This document shows positions 54,143-62,384 of a stretch of DNA of 64,000 nucleotides, piece by piece (position 1 is the first letter of the stretch; each line of letters starts with the position of its first letter). The position numbers and the translations under genes were made by a program. The notes below the pieces were generated by a model. That model was given only the letters and a program-made list of their open reading frames with translations, was not told the origin of the DNA and did no database searches. Source of the DNA: Treponema sp. OMZ 838 (GTDB lineage: Bacteria; Spirochaetota; Spirochaetia; Treponematales; Treponemataceae); contig NZ_CP009227.1 in assembly GCF_000775995.1 (NCBI RefSeq), positions 1,116,001 through 1,180,000 of the forward strand, given 5' to 3'.

Positions 54143-54715
54143 TTACTTTTTACCTGGAATACGGTATCTTAAACCAATACCGAAGCGAGTAGCATACCAT
54201 ACAGAAGTGTGTATCCTACCATCATAATAATCCGGATGGAAATTAATGGAAACACCGACCGGAGCCCAATCAAGGAATATATTAAAATCAGGGATATTTC
54301 CAAAATTTAATTCCCATCTAACCGGTAATAAAACGTATATTGAGCCACCTTTGTAGGTTCCCCCATAATATGGTACGGTGTAGAAGTCAAAACTACCTCC
54401 AATAACCGGACCTAATGATAATGGACAGTGTTGATTGCCAAGACCTGATAATACCGGATCCCATACCGTAAAAAGAGCTCCAAGTTGAATATCAATATGA
54501 TTCCAGCTAAAAAGACCGCTATAACCGGCAACTAAATCGAATTCAACCAAATCATTAAATTCATGTGAATAAGATAAACCGAACGGAGAACCGATATATC
54601 CGCCTATTTTATCCTTTCCTCCGTTACCATTACCGCCGCCGGTACCCTTTGCCGCAGCGAAGGTGAATGAGCTCGCTAAAAGTGCAAACATACTAATAAA
54701 AAGTAGCTTTTTCAT
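54143..54715 (-). CDS. Small outer-membrane beta-barrel protein
   Basis: A 190-residue protein with signal peptide (MKKLLFISMFALLASSFTFAAA), a short Gly/Asn-rich linker, then about eight amphipathic strands (IGGYIGSPFGLSYSHEF, VEFDLVAGYSGLFSW, HIDIQLGALFTVW, ... TRFGIGLRYRI). It ends in a positive tail. This resembles the DUF3996-type eight-stranded barrels of spirochaetes, but only by pattern. GGAGGAT precedes the ATG. Confidence 0.6.
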   Translation of the reverse strand: MKKLLFISMFALLASSFTFAAAKGTGGGNGNGGKDKIGGYIGSPFGLSYSHEFNDLVEFDLVAGYSGLFSWNHIDIQLGALFTVWDPVLSGLGNQHCPLSLGPVIGGSFDFYTVPYYGGTYKGGSIYVLLPVRWELNFGNIPDFNIFLDWAPVGVSINFHPDYYDGRIHTSVWYATRFGIGLRYRIPGKK

Positions 54716-54915
54716 ATATCCTCCTGATATATATTTTTTTTAGATTATCTTCTCTTTATCGAAATGTCAAGTAAAAAAAGAGATTCAAAAATTAGCAAGA
54801 TAAACTTTTTAACAATAATGACTTATATTGTTACTATTATAGTTAAATTGACGAAAAGCGTGCTAAAAAATAAAATAATTAATGAATAGATATTTTATTA
54901 CAATCTTTTATCAAA

Positions 54916-54931
54916 TGTTTCACGTGAAACA
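54916..54931. promoter_or_regulatory. parS site
   Basis: TGTTTCACGTGAAACA, an exact match to the 16-bp palindromic parS consensus bound by ParB/Spo0J. It lies in an AT-rich 306-bp gap (54716-55021) about 3.7 kb from dnaN. parS sites cluster around the chromosomal origin in most bacteria. Confidence 0.95.
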
Positions 54932-55028
54932 TTAAAGAAAACTGTTTGTGAAACTTATAAAAACAAATAAACTTTGATACAGAGTGTATATTGTATAGTG
55001 ACGGGAAATTAAATTTTCCACATGAATA

Positions 55029-55060
55029 AAAAAGCCCTTCAATCGTTTGAAGGGCTTTTT
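55029..55060. terminator. Terminator downstream of efp (bidirectional form)
   Basis: Stem AAAAAGCCCTTCAA / TTGAAGGGCTTTTT with loop TCGT. The minus-strand reading ends in a T-run and lies 39 bases after the efp stop. Confidence 0.88.
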
Positions 55061-55098
55061 GTTAAGATTTCAGTTAAACTTAGAGTTCTTGAGGATAA

Positions 55099-55662
55099 CT
55101 ATGAATTGATACGTTCTTGGTATTCATTCGATTCGGTGTTAACCAGTATCTTTTCACCCTGTTTGATAAAGAGAGGAACACGAACTACAAGGCCTGTTTC
55201 AGTAGTGATGGGCTTTGTTGCTCCTGAAACGGTATCGCCTTTTACATAGTTTTCGCTTTCTGCAACTTCAAACACCATTTTTGCAGGAATTTTTACATCG
55301 ATAGGGTTACCTTCCCAAATAAGGATTTCGTATTCATCACCTTCCCGCAGATAGTATTTTTTATCGTTGATAATATCTGACGGAACTGAAATCTGATCAT
55401 AACTTTCCGTATCCATAAAAAGATAGTTTTCCCCATCTTCATACTGATACTGTCCTTTGTGAGTGTCTACTGTTGCATCTTCTACCGTATCAGCTGTTTT
55501 AATGGTTTGAGTTAAAACGGATCCGTCTTTTAAATTCTTCATTTTAACACGAGCAAATGCAGCTCCCTTTCCGGGATTTACAAATTCCCGTTCGACTACC
55601 AAATACGGACTACCTTTGTGTAATAATACTGTGCCTTTTGCAATATCGCCGCCTCTAATCAT
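55099..55662 (-). CDS. efp: Elongation factor P
   Basis: A 187-residue three-domain translation factor that rescues ribosomes stalled at polyproline. FVNPGKGAAFARVKMKNL carries the loop residue Lys32 in PGKG, the position modified by EpmA/EpmC or left unmodified in other bacteria. YQYEDGENYLFMDTESYDQISVP and TETGLVVRVPLFIKQGEKILVNTESNEYQERI are standard. The genes for a modifying enzyme are not in the window. Confidence 0.97.
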   Translation of the reverse strand: MIRGGDIAKGTVLLHKGSPYLVVEREFVNPGKGAAFARVKMKNLKDGSVLTQTIKTADTVEDATVDTHKGQYQYEDGENYLFMDTESYDQISVPSDIINDKKYYLREGDEYEILIWEGNPIDVKIPAKMVFEVAESENYVKGDTVSGATKPITTETGLVVRVPLFIKQGEKILVNTESNEYQERINS

Positions 55663-55951
55663 ATTTCACCTCATATAAAATAAATTAGTATTTCAAAAAC
55701 TGCGTGAAGGAAAGTTCAAAAAGTGATAATTTAAAAGGATTTTCTTTTCTGAACCATCTGTGAATTTTATAAATCATTATTGCATAACAATTTATTTAAT
55801 AAACAGGCTTATTTCACAAATAATCTTTTTGAATATACCGAATAAAAAATAATATCAGTTTTTTTAACTTATACAAGTTGGGTAAATTTTCTTTCTTTTT
55901 TTCTTTTTAGATAGCTATATGTCCTAATTTTATACAATAAACCCGTAAACA

Positions 55952-56386
55952 TTACCAAATCAATTTTAGCACTGCGATTATTCCGATCAGAATTATAGCA
56001 ACAGCAATGGCTAATTTTCGGCGTCTGCGGTATTCTTGCTCGGTTTTTGATCTTCGTTTGAGGAAGAACCGATCAAATAAGATGATTGCTGCTATTCCAA
56101 GGATCATTAAGATGATAAAGCCTATAAGACCATAGCCGGTTTTATCTGAATATCCTATAAAGATATCCGAGCCTGATCCGTCACCGATAAATATATCTCT
56201 TTTCAGCTTTAGAAGAATTGCAATAAAAGATATGATAAGGATGATTAAAAAAATAAGCGCAGTAAAAAAGTATTGTCGGTGTAGCGGGTCGTCTTTTGCC
56301 TTCATATTTAAAAAGTTTTTGACGGTAATTGAGCCGAGAACTGTAAGCACTAGAGCATATATAATGCAAATAATGATAAACTGCAT
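55952..56386 (-). CDS. Small membrane protein of unknown function
   Basis: A 144-residue protein with four hydrophobic segments (about 3-20, 40-58, 84-104, 122-142) and a basic loop FLKRRSKTEQEYRRRRK before the last one. No family recognised. The 289-bp gap between it and efp holds nothing I can support. Confidence 0.5.
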   Translation of the reverse strand: MQFIIICIIYALVLTVLGSITVKNFLNMKAKDDPLHRQYFFTALIFLIILIISFIAILLKLKRDIFIGDGSGSDIFIGYSDKTGYGLIGFIILMILGIAAIILFDRFFLKRRSKTEQEYRRRRKLAIAVAIILIGIIAVLKLIW

Positions 56387-56479
56387 TTTTTCTCCATTTC
56401 TACTATAAAAGATTGACTTTTTTAGTCATTGTTAGTATCGTCATAAAACTTAATTTTATTATTTTTATGGATGTGAAAA

Positions 56480-57244
56480 ATGAACAAAAAGATTTTATCG
56501 ATTATTGCCGCAGCACTTCTTGTGTTTTCTTTTACAATAAGCTGTAAGAAGCAATCAGCAACCGAAACTACTACTCCGGCGGAAGGCGCTAATGCTGCAG
56601 AAACAAAAACAGAGGAAGAAAAAGAGCTTCCTCCTCCGACGAAAAAAGAAGTCGGCTATGCGTTCGGCGTTATGATGGGTACATCGCTTAAGGACTTTAA
56701 ACTGGATGTTGATTACGGTGAATTGGTAAAAGGTTTAAAGGATGTCGAAAAGAATAAAGAAGTAGATATTGCTGCTGCGCAGAAGGTATTGCAACGGGCA
56801 AGCGAAGCTTCTTATAAAAAAGAGGCTGCAGAAAATTTGGCGAAAGAAACCGAATTTTTGGAAAAAAATGGAAAAAAAGATGGTGTAAAGACAACCGAAA
56901 GCGGTTTACAATACGAGGTCGTAACTGAAGGAACCGGTGCTGCGCCGCTTATTACCGATACGGTAAAAGTACATTACAAAGGAACCTTGCTTGATGGTAC
57001 GGTTTTTGACAGTTCCTATGACCGCGGGAACCCCGTTGAATTTCCGTTAAATGCAGTTATTCCCGGTTGGACGGAAGGCTTACAGCTGATGAAAGTCGGT
57101 TCAAAATATAAGCTTTATATCCCCTCTAAGAGTGCTTATGGAGAACGCGGTGTTTCACAGGTTATCCCTCCGAATTCAACATTAGTTTTTGAAGTTGAAT
57201 TATTGGAAATCCTCCCGCCGGAAGCAGGAAAACCGGCAGAGTAA
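56480..57244 (+). CDS. FKBP-type peptidyl-prolyl isomerase lipoprotein
   Basis: A 254-residue protein with lipobox FTISC (Cys about 22), a Thr/Glu-rich linker, an FkpA/Mip-type N-terminal dimer region ([48 protein letters not shown]) and a C-terminal FKBP domain ([52 protein letters not shown]). FDSS, VIPGW and YGERG are the active-site stretches. It should help fold envelope proteins. Confidence 0.92.
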   Translation: MNKKILSIIAAALLVFSFTISCKKQSATETTTPAEGANAAETKTEEEKELPPPTKKEVGYAFGVMMGTSLKDFKLDVDYGELVKGLKDVEKNKEVDIAAAQKVLQRASEASYKKEAAENLAKETEFLEKNGKKDGVKTTESGLQYEVVTEGTGAAPLITDTVKVHYKGTLLDGTVFDSSYDRGNPVEFPLNAVIPGWTEGLQLMKVGSKYKLYIPSKSAYGERGVSQVIPPNSTLVFEVELLEILPPEAGKPAE

Positions 57245-57260
57245 GCATAAAAACTGACAG

Positions 57261-57314
57261 AAAAAGCCGTCTGATATCAACAGGTGCCTCTTGATATCAG
57301 ACGGCTTTTTTTTT
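57261..57314 (+). terminator. Rho-independent terminator
   Basis: Perfect stem AAAAAGCCGTCTGATATCAA with complement TTGATATCAGACGGC and a run of nine T, downstream of the isomerase. Confidence 0.9.
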
Positions 57315-57405
57315 TGTGAATTACTGCCGATAATCAATAACAGAAAGGCTCGGTATAACAAGTAAATAATGTGATAAAGCCGTGTCGATATTGGATAGTC
57401 AAATT

Positions 57406-58002
57406 ATGAATATTGCAAATTTTTTTACCGCAACAAGAATGGTTGCTGCGCCTCTTTTTATTTGTATTTATTATCTTCCGCGTTATGTAGGAATATCGGA
57501 ACAAACGGTAATGCTTATTCTTATACCGCTGTTTATTTATATGGAGTTTACCGATTTTTTAGACGGATATTATGCCCGTAAATTGAAACAAGTAAGCAAT
57601 TTCGGTAAGTTGTTCGATCCTTTTGCAGATGTGTTTGCCAATCTGACTGTGTTGCTTGCGTTTATGTTGTCAGGTTATGTGCCGCTGCCTGTGTTTATCA
57701 TTATTTTATATCGTGAGTTAAATATTTTATTTTTACGGATGCTTGCACGGGGCAACGGTATTACCATCGGTGCGAAAAAGGGAGGTAAGACTAAAACGGT
57801 ATGCTATATTCTTGCCGAAGGTTTTACGCTGCTTATTGAACTGCTAATTGCATTTTCGCTTGCAGAAAAAACCGTTACCGATATGATGATTATTATTAAC
57901 AAAGGTATTTACTGGATTGCTGCCTTATTATCGGTTGGCTCGTTTATCGATTACCTTGTATCATATAGGAAGAGTATCCGTGCCTTACGGAAGGATAAAT
58001 AA
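57406..58002 (+). CDS. pgsA: CDP-alcohol phosphatidyltransferase
   Basis: A 198-residue membrane enzyme with about five segments. The catalytic signature DFLDGYYARKLKQVSNFGKLFDPFAD is complete (D-x2-D-G-x2-A-R-x8-G-x3-D-x3-D), and the N-terminus MNIANFFTATRM fits phosphatidylglycerophosphate synthase. It makes phosphatidylglycerol phosphate from CDP-diacylglycerol. ATG 57406 is used rather than the GTG at 57382, based on family start. Confidence 0.85.
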   Translation: MNIANFFTATRMVAAPLFICIYYLPRYVGISEQTVMLILIPLFIYMEFTDFLDGYYARKLKQVSNFGKLFDPFADVFANLTVLLAFMLSGYVPLPVFIIILYRELNILFLRMLARGNGITIGAKKGGKTKTVCYILAEGFTLLIELLIAFSLAEKTVTDMMIIINKGIYWIAALLSVGSFIDYLVSYRKSIRALRKDK

Positions 58003-58092
58003 AGAATATAAGAGCGTTGGCGGGATACTTTCCTAACTTTTTCGGAACTAAACTCCCTATAACTCACCATTCTTTTTTGGTAGAATGTCTGC

Positions 58093-58203
58093 ATGATTCA
58101 CAATATCATTCTTTGCGATGACCACGCGCTGTTGCGGAACGGAATAAAAAGCTGGATAGAAACGCATTCACCCTACAAGGTTACGCACGAAGCCGGCTTA
58201 TGA
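58093..58203 (+). pseudogene. Response-regulator stump
   Basis: A frame of 36 residues, MIHNIILCDDHALLRNGIKSWIE..., is the first strand and acidic pocket (CDDH) of a NarL/LuxR-type response regulator, cut by TGA at 58201. The rest (58204-58417) has no recognisable continuation. The surrounding 415-bp gap has no complete gene. Confidence 0.65.
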
Positions 58204-58417
58204 GCCCTCGAGCTTTATCATACTGTCCCGTATTAAACTGCACAGGGGACGTTTCCCACGCTGCGCTGCCTTCCTGTACGGCGTGCTCTTCTTTGCGGAA
58301 CTCAGTTTTTGCCTAACACTGATCAATGTGTAAGACTATTAAAAACAGCCTGATGCGTGTACCCGAAGCAGCCATCGGACTTATTGACTTAAAATGCCTT
58401 TGTCATAAAATATCGGT

Positions 58418-58981
58418 ATGAAACATATCTATACGAAAATGCTGCCATTTATGGCGGCGCTGATTGTTATTTCCTGCGGAAGCTGCTCAAGTAAAGACGA
58501 AATCAAACCGCTTACCGAAGGAGGTTCTATGAAGTTGACAAGCACGGCTTTTGCCGACGGCGAAAAAATGCCTCAAGAATTTGCAAAACTTGGAGCGAAT
58601 CACATTCCTCCGCTCGAAATCGACGGTGTACCGGAGGGTACAAAGAGCCTTGCGATTATCGTGCACGATCCGGATGCGCCGCTTCCCGGCGGATTTTATC
58701 ATTGGACGCTGTGGAACATTCCGCCGCAAACAACGTCGATCGGATAAGGTAATGTGCCATCGGATGCCGTCGAAGGCGAAACAAGCTGGGGTACGAGCGG
58801 CTACAACGGACCTCAACCGCCGTTCGGGACGCACCGCTATATTTTTTATCTGTATGCGCTCGATATGAATCTGAGTCTTCCGGCGGGCAGCAGCGTAAAA
58901 GAGCTTAAGGCCGCGATTAAAGGGCACGCAATCGAAGCTGCTTCACTTACGGGTATGTTCGGTGCTAAGAATAACCCCTGA
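58418..58981 (+). pseudogene. PEBP/YbhB-family lipoprotein gene with nonsense codon
   Basis: One frame throughout: a lipobox (VISCGSC), then MKLTSTAFADGEKMPQEFAKLGANHIPPLEIDGVPEGTKSLAIIVHDPDAPLPGGFYHWTLWNIPP, then TAA at 58745-58747, then GNVPSDAVEGETSWGTSGYNGPQPPFGTHRYIFYLYALD. The conserved DPDAP and GTHRY of the phosphatidylethanolamine-binding family lie on each side of the stop. A point mutation has interrupted the gene. Confidence 0.88.
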
Positions 58982-59176
58982 CCAAAGCAGGCCGCACTAT
59001 CTTACCGCACCATTCAAAAAAGTTACCGCAGACATTATGCAGTCATTCGCAAATATCGAACTATGCGCTATCAATAATGCACAAGCTCTTAGTGTTAAAG
59101 ACGGAGTACGGAAGCTGGTAAGTGTAGATAAAGCGTAAGGCAGTCTAGTGGCTATGGACAAGTAACGGAGTAACCG

Positions 59177-60127
59177 ATGGGCGATATGCAAAATGCAAAG
59201 ATGGAATTTGATGAGATGAACACTGCCCCTGTTATCAAACACATTGCAGTGCGCAGCGCTATAACGAAATCAAATTTACCCGTAGCGGATTATTCTGTTA
59301 ATCCATACACCGGATGTACCTATGCGTGCAAATATTGTTATGCTTCTTTTATGAAGCGCTTTACCGGACATACCGAACCGTGGGGAACGTTCTTGGATAT
59401 TAAAGATTGGCCGGAGATCAAGCATCCTGAAAAATATGCAGGGAAAGAATTATTCTTCGGTTCCGTTACCGATCCGTATAATCCGGAAGAGGCACTCTAT
59501 GAGCGCACCCGCTCTTTGCTTTTACAGTTGAATGGATGCGCGGCAAAAGTCAGTATTGCAACAAAAAGCGATTTAGTGCTGCGCGATCTGGATATCATTC
59601 GGAGCTTCCCTAATGCCCGCGTTTCATGGTCAATTAACACACTTGATAACCGCTTTCAACAAGATATGGATAAAGCCGTTTCAATTGACCGGCGACTTAC
59701 CGCAATGGAAACTTTTTACCGAGCGGGGGTACGTACCACGTGTTTTATCTCTCCGATATTCCCCGGTATTACCGATGTTGAAGCGATTATCAACCGGGTA
59801 CAAAATCAGTGTCATTTAATCTGGCTTGAAAATCTCAATTTACGCGGCAGCTATAAACCGGTGATCCTGGACTACATAGAAACGAACTACCCTGATTTGT
59901 TGCCGCTCTATCAAAGCATATACGTTGACGGAGACCGCAGTTATTGGAAACAGCTTGATGTGAAACTGCAAGCCTTTACTGCGGACATCGGACTTGACTA
60001 TGTAACAAATGATGACAGTATGAACCGTCCCTTTGATGCACCGCCTGTTGTTGTCAATTATTTCTATCATGAGCAAATTAAAAAATCGGCGTGGAGAAAA
60101 CACCTTACAATCGGCTCTACTGTTTGA
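59177..60127 (+). CDS. SPL-family radical SAM protein
   Basis: A 316-residue protein with the iron-sulfur motif CTYACKYCY (C-x3-C-x2-C) in YSVNPYTGCTYACKYCYASFMKRF, followed by LFFGSVTDPYNPEE and VSIATKSDLVLRDLD. These mark the spore-photoproduct-lyase-like / Rv2578c family of radical SAM proteins, of mostly unknown substrate. GGAG lies 9 bases before the ATG. It is convergent with the restriction locus. Confidence 0.85.
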   Translation: MGDMQNAKMEFDEMNTAPVIKHIAVRSAITKSNLPVADYSVNPYTGCTYACKYCYASFMKRFTGHTEPWGTFLDIKDWPEIKHPEKYAGKELFFGSVTDPYNPEEALYERTRSLLLQLNGCAAKVSIATKSDLVLRDLDIIRSFPNARVSWSINTLDNRFQQDMDKAVSIDRRLTAMETFYRAGVRTTCFISPIFPGITDVEAIINRVQNQCHLIWLENLNLRGSYKPVILDYIETNYPDLLPLYQSIYVDGDRSYWKQLDVKLQAFTADIGLDYVTNDDSMNRPFDAPPVVVNYFYHEQIKKSAWRKHLTIGSTV

Positions 60128-60145
60128 ATAGCAGAATACGCTTCT

Positions 60146-60895
60146 TTATCCAATTGCCGCTTCTACCGACTTAACAGCCTTTTCTAAAATAGACTTGCTT
60201 TCATTCCGTAAAGTCTCGCTTTCAATTAGCAGCTTGCTTATTTGCTCCTGCTTTTCTTTTGCGATAATCGGAATTATCACATTTTCTATTTCGCTCTTTT
60301 TCCAATGGTTAATAATTGAACCGCCTGCGTCCTTTTCTGCTTGCATTTTTACCGCTACGGAATTTAGCACCAATGCCAGATAATCAGGTAGCACTCTCTT
60401 ATCTTTAATATCCATGTGTAGTATGGCAGATGATGTAATAATATCTTCGCTTTTATTCATCTTGTAGGCTATGCCGACAGTTCCATCTTTAGATAAAAGT
60501 ATCGTGTCTTTCTTCGGTCTAATACAATCTTTGAATTCATTCTCTGACAGGTAAATACTCGTATCTGTCAAACCGAATTTAGTTAAATCCTGTACTCTTA
60601 TAAATGGTGTTCCTTTTGTCTGATAGCTTTCGCTTCCTGGCTCAATCGACTTTTTGATCGTAACAAGATTAGATAATTTATCACAGTTGTTGTCCGACAG
60701 TTTTTCAAATAGCCTGTCATATTTTTCTTGATAGTATTCGCTATCCAATCTTCCGCTCACGGCGAATGTATCTTTAAGATTTTTAACAGTATAATTTGCA
60801 GATTTCAGATTATCAAACAAGCCGATTTCTTCATAAAGTTTGAAGATTGCAAGATTAATATAATAGCTTGCTTGCTCTTCATAGTAGGCAATTAG
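60146..60895 (-). CDS. HsdS-like segment (second specificity piece)
   Basis: The stop-free frame runs from the heptamer repeat to 60146: YYEEQASYYINLAIFKLYEEIGLFDNLKSANYTVKNLKDTFAVSGRLDSEYYQEKYDRLF..., then a target-recognition domain (TKGTPFIRVQDLT, DTILLSKDGTVGIAYKMN) and a C-terminal helix (LLIESETLRNESKSILEKAVKSVEAAIG). SGRLDSEYYQ is the junction phrase also found in hsdS. No ATG precedes it; it would be translated only if the upstream hsdS frame runs into it. It could also be a silent cassette for recombination. Confidence 0.7.
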   Translation of the reverse strand, partial: LIAYYEEQASYYINLAIFKLYEEIGLFDNLKSANYTVKNLKDTFAVSGRLDSEYYQEKYDRLFEKLSDNNCDKLSNLVTIKKSIEPGSESYQTKGTPFIRVQDLTKFGLTDTSIYLSENEFKDCIRPKKDTILLSKDGTVGIAYKMNKSEDIITSSAILHMDIKDKRVLPDYLALVLNSVAVKMQAEKDAGGSIINHWKKSEIENVIIPIIAKEKQEQISKLLIESETLRNESKSILEKAVKSVEAAIG

Positions 60896-62384
60896 TGGCT
60901 GCTGGCTGCTGGCTGCTGGCTAGAAAATTATGTGCTGCCTGTTCATTTTTGTCAATAGCTATTTCAACACTTTTTGTAGAAATTTCAAGTAATTCTTTTG
61001 CTTTTTTTGAGTACTCCATACTCTGCTTGATATAGCTTGCGATTTCATCTTGAACTTCTTTTTTCACAAGTGGAATTGGCATATTTTTTATAGTTGGTAA
61101 ATCTGTATTTTGTCTAACACTTGCTTGGGCAATATTTCTGTACAAGTAAAAATCCTTTGCTACATTTTGAATATATGCTCCTACAAAATATGGATTAAAT
61201 CTTTCATCATTTAACCTTGCTCTAATTGTAAATGAAGCGAATAAATAATTTTCTTGTTCTTTTGTCACCACTCCAATATCACCAACAGTTCCCATCTGAG
61301 AAATGATAATATCGTTTTCTTTTGTAAAAAACTTATCCTGCAAGTCTTCTGTATTTTCTATTTCATCGAAGTCTCCTACAATAAAACAATTTTTTAAATT
61401 CATTCCTTTAATGTAGGGAATGCTTTTGTTATTTTTGACATATGGACTTGTCGGAACAGTTCCATAGTTAATTAAGCTACAAATATTTTCTAATTTTTCA
61501 ACGCCTATGTTGTTTATTTTTTCGTCAAATATCTCATATTTAGGCTGGTAATACTCGCTGTCAATTCTTCCTGTTCTTAAAAAGCTTTCTTTCAAAGTTT
61601 TGATAGATACTTTTTCATTCGACGGATTGAAATTTTTAAGTCCCAGTTCGGAAATGAGAAGATTTTCGGCTTGGGTGTATTTTGTATTTGCCTCTTTTGA
61701 AGCATTATTTAAGTCGCTCATTAAATAATTTAGTCTTTTTCTAAATTCATGCGAAAACACAGGAACATATAAAGACCGTATAGCTTTCTTATCAATCGTC
61801 AAAGGCACAGTCCCATTTACTTTTCTCTGAATGATATTTTTCCCTACTGTAGAATTCAAAAATAGATATAGTGTATTTTCATCTATGACATCACCTTTCA
61901 ACCTAAGCAGAAATAAATTCATTCCCAAAGATACAGGCATATCAAGTTTTGGCATTAAATATGTTCTTCCCGGAGAACCAATTTTGTTGATTAGAACCTC
62001 TCCTCCATGCACTTTGCTTTTTGATAAAAATTCATATGAAGATTTAGAAATATATTTCACATTGTCTGAAAAACTATTGGTTTCTAAATCAGTTGTTCTA
62101 ACCATATAAGCATAATCTTTTTCATCTAATAATTTGAAATTTTGTGCGATGGTTTCATAACTTCCGTTAGAATGAAAATCTGTCAGTACTTTTAATTCTT
62201 TCTCAAGCACAGTATGGTTAGTTTTCTTTATTTTCAGATATGAGTTCAGGAATTTTTTAGCAAAAAACTCACTATCTAATCTGTATTTTTCATTATCCTG
62301 TGTAAGATTTGATAGTTTTATCTCACTTATCTCTAGCCCGTTTAATAGCTTTGTATACTTTGCACTATCAAACGGGCTTGTCAG
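60879..62384 (-). CDS. hsdS: Type I restriction specificity subunit
   Basis: A 501-residue protein if read from a CTG at 62384, overlapping the hsdM stop (CTGA). TSPFDSAKYTKLLNGLEISEIKLSN... gives the expected N-terminus; the first conventional start in frame is GTG 62210 and would remove about 58 residues. Two target-recognition domains are visible (around LLDEKDYAYMVRTTDLE and SIPYIKGMNLKNCFIVG), joined by a helix (NNASKEANTKYTQAENLLISELGLKNF) and repeat phrase TGRIDSEYYQPKYE. HsdS chooses the DNA sequence methylated or cut. The end runs into the heptamer repeat. Confidence 0.8.
   Translation of the reverse strand: MTSPFDSAKYTKLLNGLEISEIKLSNLTQDNEKYRLDSEFFAKKFLNSYLKIKKTNHTVLEKELKVLTDFHSNGSYETIAQNFKLLDEKDYAYMVRTTDLETNSFSDNVKYISKSSYEFLSKSKVHGGEVLINKIGSPGRTYLMPKLDMPVSLGMNLFLLRLKGDVIDENTLYLFLNSTVGKNIIQRKVNGTVPLTIDKKAIRSLYVPVFSHEFRKRLNYLMSDLNNASKEANTKYTQAENLLISELGLKNFNPSNEKVSIKTLKESFLRTGRIDSEYYQPKYEIFDEKINNIGVEKLENICSLINYGTVPTSPYVKNNKSIPYIKGMNLKNCFIVGDFDEIENTEDLQDKFFTKENDIIISQMGTVGDIGVVTKEQENYLFASFTIRARLNDERFNPYFVGAYIQNVAKDFYLYRNIAQASVRQNTDLPTIKNMPIPLVKKEVQDEIASYIKQSMEYSKKAKELLEISTKSVEIAIDKNEQAAHNFLASSQQPAATNCLL
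60896..60921. repeat. Heptanucleotide tandem repeat (TGGCTGC x3.7)
   Basis: TGGCTGC repeats three times plus five bases (60896-60902, 60903-60909, 60910-60916, 60917-60921). It lies in the last codons of hsdS; the frame after it differs from the frame before it. Confidence 0.9.

Noticed and set aside
55022-55249. Small + strand ORF
   Set aside because: It reads through the efp terminator and the antisense of efp; no family resemblance.
58982-59140. Possible gene between the PEBP remnant and the radical SAM gene
   Set aside because: A stop-free stretch ending KLVSVDKA is visible, but it has no start and no recognisable family.
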